DNA from: Lonicera japonica | Lineage: Eukaryota; Streptophyta; Magnoliopsida; Dipsacales; Caprifoliaceae | Assembly: GCA_021464415.1 (NCBI GenBank) | Contig: CM038464.1 | Coordinates: 51,690,783-51,754,782 of the forward strand | Length of the DNA: 64,000 nt | Direction: 5' to 3' | Part shown: positions 61,511 through 64,000 of the stretch, in pieces | Layout of the letters: each line of letters opens with the position of its first letter | Numbering within the stretch: position 1 is the stretch's first letter | Position numbers and translations under genes: made by a program | The notes under the pieces: model-generated | Seen by the model: only the letters and a program-made list of their open reading frames with translations | Databases searched by the model: none | Told to the model about the DNA's origin: nothing

Positions 61511-61548
<38 letters not shown>
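61511..61548. repeat. (GA)n microsatellite
   Basis: About eighteen GA units. Confidence 0.92.
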
Positions 61549-61556
<8 letters not shown>

Positions 61557-62236
61557 CATAAAAAAATATATGGAGGGTGTGTGTAATAATGAGAAAGTGA
61601 GGGGGGCGCACGATCCCAAACTGCACCGCCAATGCCCATAGGACTCTTGTGCAAGTGAGCCAAGTGGCTCCGCCCATGCCCAAGGACCCATAGAGGACTT
61701 TTTTGCAAGTGTTTCACCGGACCAGGTTTAGTATTTGCCTAACTAATTTTTTTTTTCTTTCTCTTTTCCCACCGGTAATTTGGCGCTTTTATTGTAAATG
61801 ATAAACAAGATAAGGAATTAATTAAAAGAAAAGAAAACAAGTTAGCTTAACAAGTCTAGATAAGAATGCAAATTTGGAATTCATTAAATTTTGTATTTTG
61901 ATCTTTGTTATGAAAATCACTTTCACCAAACTATTATGATAACTAGTTGCCAAGATAATTTAATAAATTAATAATGAACTAGATAAAGCTAATTAAATAA
62001 TCTCAAAATAATACAAAAGGATCACTATATATATATATTATCTCAAACCAAACATCTTCAATCATAAGGTTTAATTATATGAGAAACAATCAAAAGAGAA
62101 AATTAGAGTCAATTACACACATACTTTCAAAAAAAAAAAAAGGAAAAAAAAGAAGGCATTAATTACTAGCTTCTAGGCTAGTCTTCTGTTGATTCATTTG
62201 GCCAATCAAACGTATACATATATACACAGTAGAAAA

Positions 62237-62334
62237 CTAGGACTTCGACAACGGGGTCCCTTTCACAACAGTGACTGGGCATGTTGCATTTTGCACCACG
62301 TAATTGCTCACACTTCCAAGCAAAACCCTGCATG

Positions 62335-62366
<32 letters not shown>

Positions 62367-62442
62367 CATTATCATAATTAGCATTAATGAAGTGGTTGGT
62401 TGATCTGAATTATTAATATCTATATAGGTTAATCATCACACG

Positions 62443-62473
<31 letters not shown>

Positions 62474-63908
62474 CAATTAATTGTATTGTTGCTACATGTT
62501 GAAGAAGATTAGGGGGGTATATTTACATCATTCCCCTAACACAAAAGTCGCAAAAGTTAGGCATATTGCATGTACTCGGATTAAATAAATTTATTAATGT
62601 ATATATTTAAACTCAGCTGATATTTGATTGTAAATAATTAAAAAAAAAAGGTAGATAAACCCAAAAAGCACAAAAATAAGGGTAATATTATTATTAAAAT
62701 AATTATATTTATTATCAAAACAATGTATAATAATTATATTTATTATCAAAACAATGAATAATTTTAAAAATATCTAATACAATTTTTTAATATAATACTA
62801 TATATAATCTTGAAAAGAACTTATTGCTTTAACATATCAAAATATAATAGCCTCACTAACAAACTAAGCCTCACATTAGGAATGCCCACTGAACAAACCC
62901 AATATTCCACATCAAGTCCCATTGCCATCTCCCTCCAATGTCACTAGCCATGCACTATTTCAAGCTTCTAATATATTCACAATGTAACCAGGCCCAACCT
63001 AGTTTGGAATGAACCACTTGAAATCCAAGCGCGAACTGATAAATTTTATTCTTTTTAGTCTAGGTCAAGTGGGATTTAGGCCAGCTTTTGCACACTTTAA
63101 CTAATCTGCTCTCGCAGTTTGACGACAACAGCTCACTATTAGCCTAAAGAGCAATTCGAAGTTGCCGAAATTTGACTAGAAATTCTCCAGGTTGAACCCA
63201 GGCCTCGGGGCCAAGAGCCCTTCCACTCGGCCAACCCCTTGGATTGCTTGAATTTTTTTCCAGTACATTTGGTTTCCTTCAAACGCATTTAATTAAGACT
63301 CAACCTTAAATTTAGAGGATTTGACTGATTGAGCGGATAGACTTTAAACTTGCCCGAATCAATTAATAAACCTACGTAACGTAATTTTTTATACATATCT
63401 AGTGAATAAATTTATAATTCAACCAAAATTAGGACTTCCAAAAGTTGGAACTAGTGATTTCGCGCCAATTGCGAGAGTTTTTATCCAATTTGAATCACAG
63501 GCCAACCTGGCATAAAATTGGACCTTGTTTATGCAATATAAAATAAATTGTAGTCTTTTAATTTATAATACCATGTTTATACAATGTAAAATTGATAAAT
63601 AGTAGTATTTTAATTTATAATGCCAATCAAACAATACTGCTTAAAATTTTTCCTATATACTAACTATTTATGTATATTTACAAGTAATTAAACACAACTG
63701 TTAATTTGAAATGAAAATGAACATCAACTTAAGAGAGTGGATAATTAAGAAAAAAAAAGTAAAGTGTTAGGGGGTGTTAGGCTAATTACCTTTTAATGAC
63801 ACTTAAACCTCTGCTACCAACAACAAGTGAATCTAAGTTGAGATGTTGAACTGAATCACACAGCTTCTCCCTTGGATCCCCCCAATATACCTTTGCCACC
63901 ACCTTAGC
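62237..63908 (-). CDS. Universal stress protein (UspA-like), 3' end, partial
   Basis: Two exons on the - strand, 63790-63908 and 62237-62327, join across an AG|G arginine codon and end at TAG (62237-62239), giving the last 69 residues. The protein reads [59 protein letters not shown] and ends PLSKS. It contains the USP ATP-binding signature G-2x-G-9x-G-S (GSRG, nine residues, GS) and the typical final strand CPVTVVK. The family comprises small ATP-binding or dimerising alpha/beta proteins induced by stress. The 5' exons lie right of the window. The 1.46-kb intron (62328-63789) holds a 28-base C run and a SINE. Confidence 0.93.
62443..62470. repeat. Poly-C tract of 28
   Basis: Twenty-eight consecutive C's within the universal stress protein intron; on the transcribed sense (-) strand this is a poly-G run. 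Confidence 0.92.
63062..63240 (-). mobile_element. tRNA-derived SINE in the universal stress protein intron
   Basis: Read on the - strand it begins 'ccaaggggttggccgagtgg', whose 'ggccgagtggaagggc' is a tRNA-like A box. The B box 'cctgggttcaacctgg' follows about 25 bases later. The body continues to about 63062. A clear A tail or target duplication was not found, so the 3' border is approximate. It does not share its 3' end with the other SINEs here. Confidence 0.65.
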
Positions 63909-64000
63909 CTGCACACCCCACATGCAAAATATTAACACAAATCAGCAGCTAATATTGATTTGTACTTAGGATAAATTTAATACTATCGCGCTATTTCAAA

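Larger units (their letters stand above)
60234..62236. other. Convergent intergenic region between GAD and universal stress protein
   Basis: The GAD 3' UTR is T-rich to about 60310. 60790-60990 has SINE-like words ('ggttcgattttgg', 'gagttcgagattcaagcc') without a clear structure. A 25-base G run and a (GA)n run lie at 61.4-61.5 kb. No coding exon was seen; the Ser-Leu, Pro and Ile-Tyr open frames here are microsatellite translations. Confidence 0.55.

Noticed and set aside
61413..61717. Open frames with Ser-Leu repeats on the - strand
   Set aside because: They are translations of the (GA)n microsatellite at 61511-61548, with no start context or homology.

Overview
The window is nuclear DNA of a flowering plant, most likely a eudicot. 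It is AT-rich, its genes are split by many GT..AG introns, and long stretches between and inside genes are filled with plant transposable elements. The species cannot be named from the sequence.

Five real protein-coding genes can be assembled exon by exon. (1) 795-2523, + strand: the last four exons of UDP-glucose pyrophosphorylase; its 5' part lies left of the window. (2) 7246-15395, + strand: a complete 15-exon cytosolic-type NADP-isocitrate dehydrogenase (414 aa). (3) 17987-28606, - strand: a complete 14-exon ABC1/UbiB-type atypical kinase (491 aa). One of its introns holds a decayed Copia retrotransposon that itself carries a SINE. (4) 49232-60233, + strand: a complete 7-exon glutamate decarboxylase (497 aa) with a calmodulin-binding-type tail and a 7.2-kb second intron packed with transposons. 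(5) 62237-63908, - strand: the last two exons of a universal stress protein whose start lies right of the window. All intron phases match across these models, so none of the five looks broken in its visible part.

The 28.6-49.2 kb interval has no host gene I can support. It holds nested MULE-like elements (28.7-30.8 kb), MITEs, diverged tandem duplications, and a CACTA (En/Spm-type) transposon at 37911-44339 with matching termini and an ATC target-site duplication. That CACTA carries three exons of a bHLH transcription-factor gene, disabled by an in-frame stop at the edge of the basic region. Intron 2 of the glutamate decarboxylase gene contains a second captured-gene element: an 847-bp Pack-MULE-like unit (51841-52687) holding two pieces of an LRR receptor-kinase gene in opposite orientations. 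The same intron holds a SINE with a perfect 16-bp target duplication and two inverted copies of a palindrome-rich element also found in the isocitrate dehydrogenase gene.

The host genes serve sugar-nucleotide synthesis, 2-oxoglutarate/NADPH supply, organellar ABC1-kinase functions, GABA synthesis and stress response. Isocitrate dehydrogenase and glutamate decarboxylase touch the same 2-oxoglutarate/glutamate/GABA pathway, but nothing here shows that they are co-regulated. I did not find a previously unknown multi-gene system. The strongest new-looking material is the two captured-gene transposons and how TE-laden introns coexist with intact reading frames.
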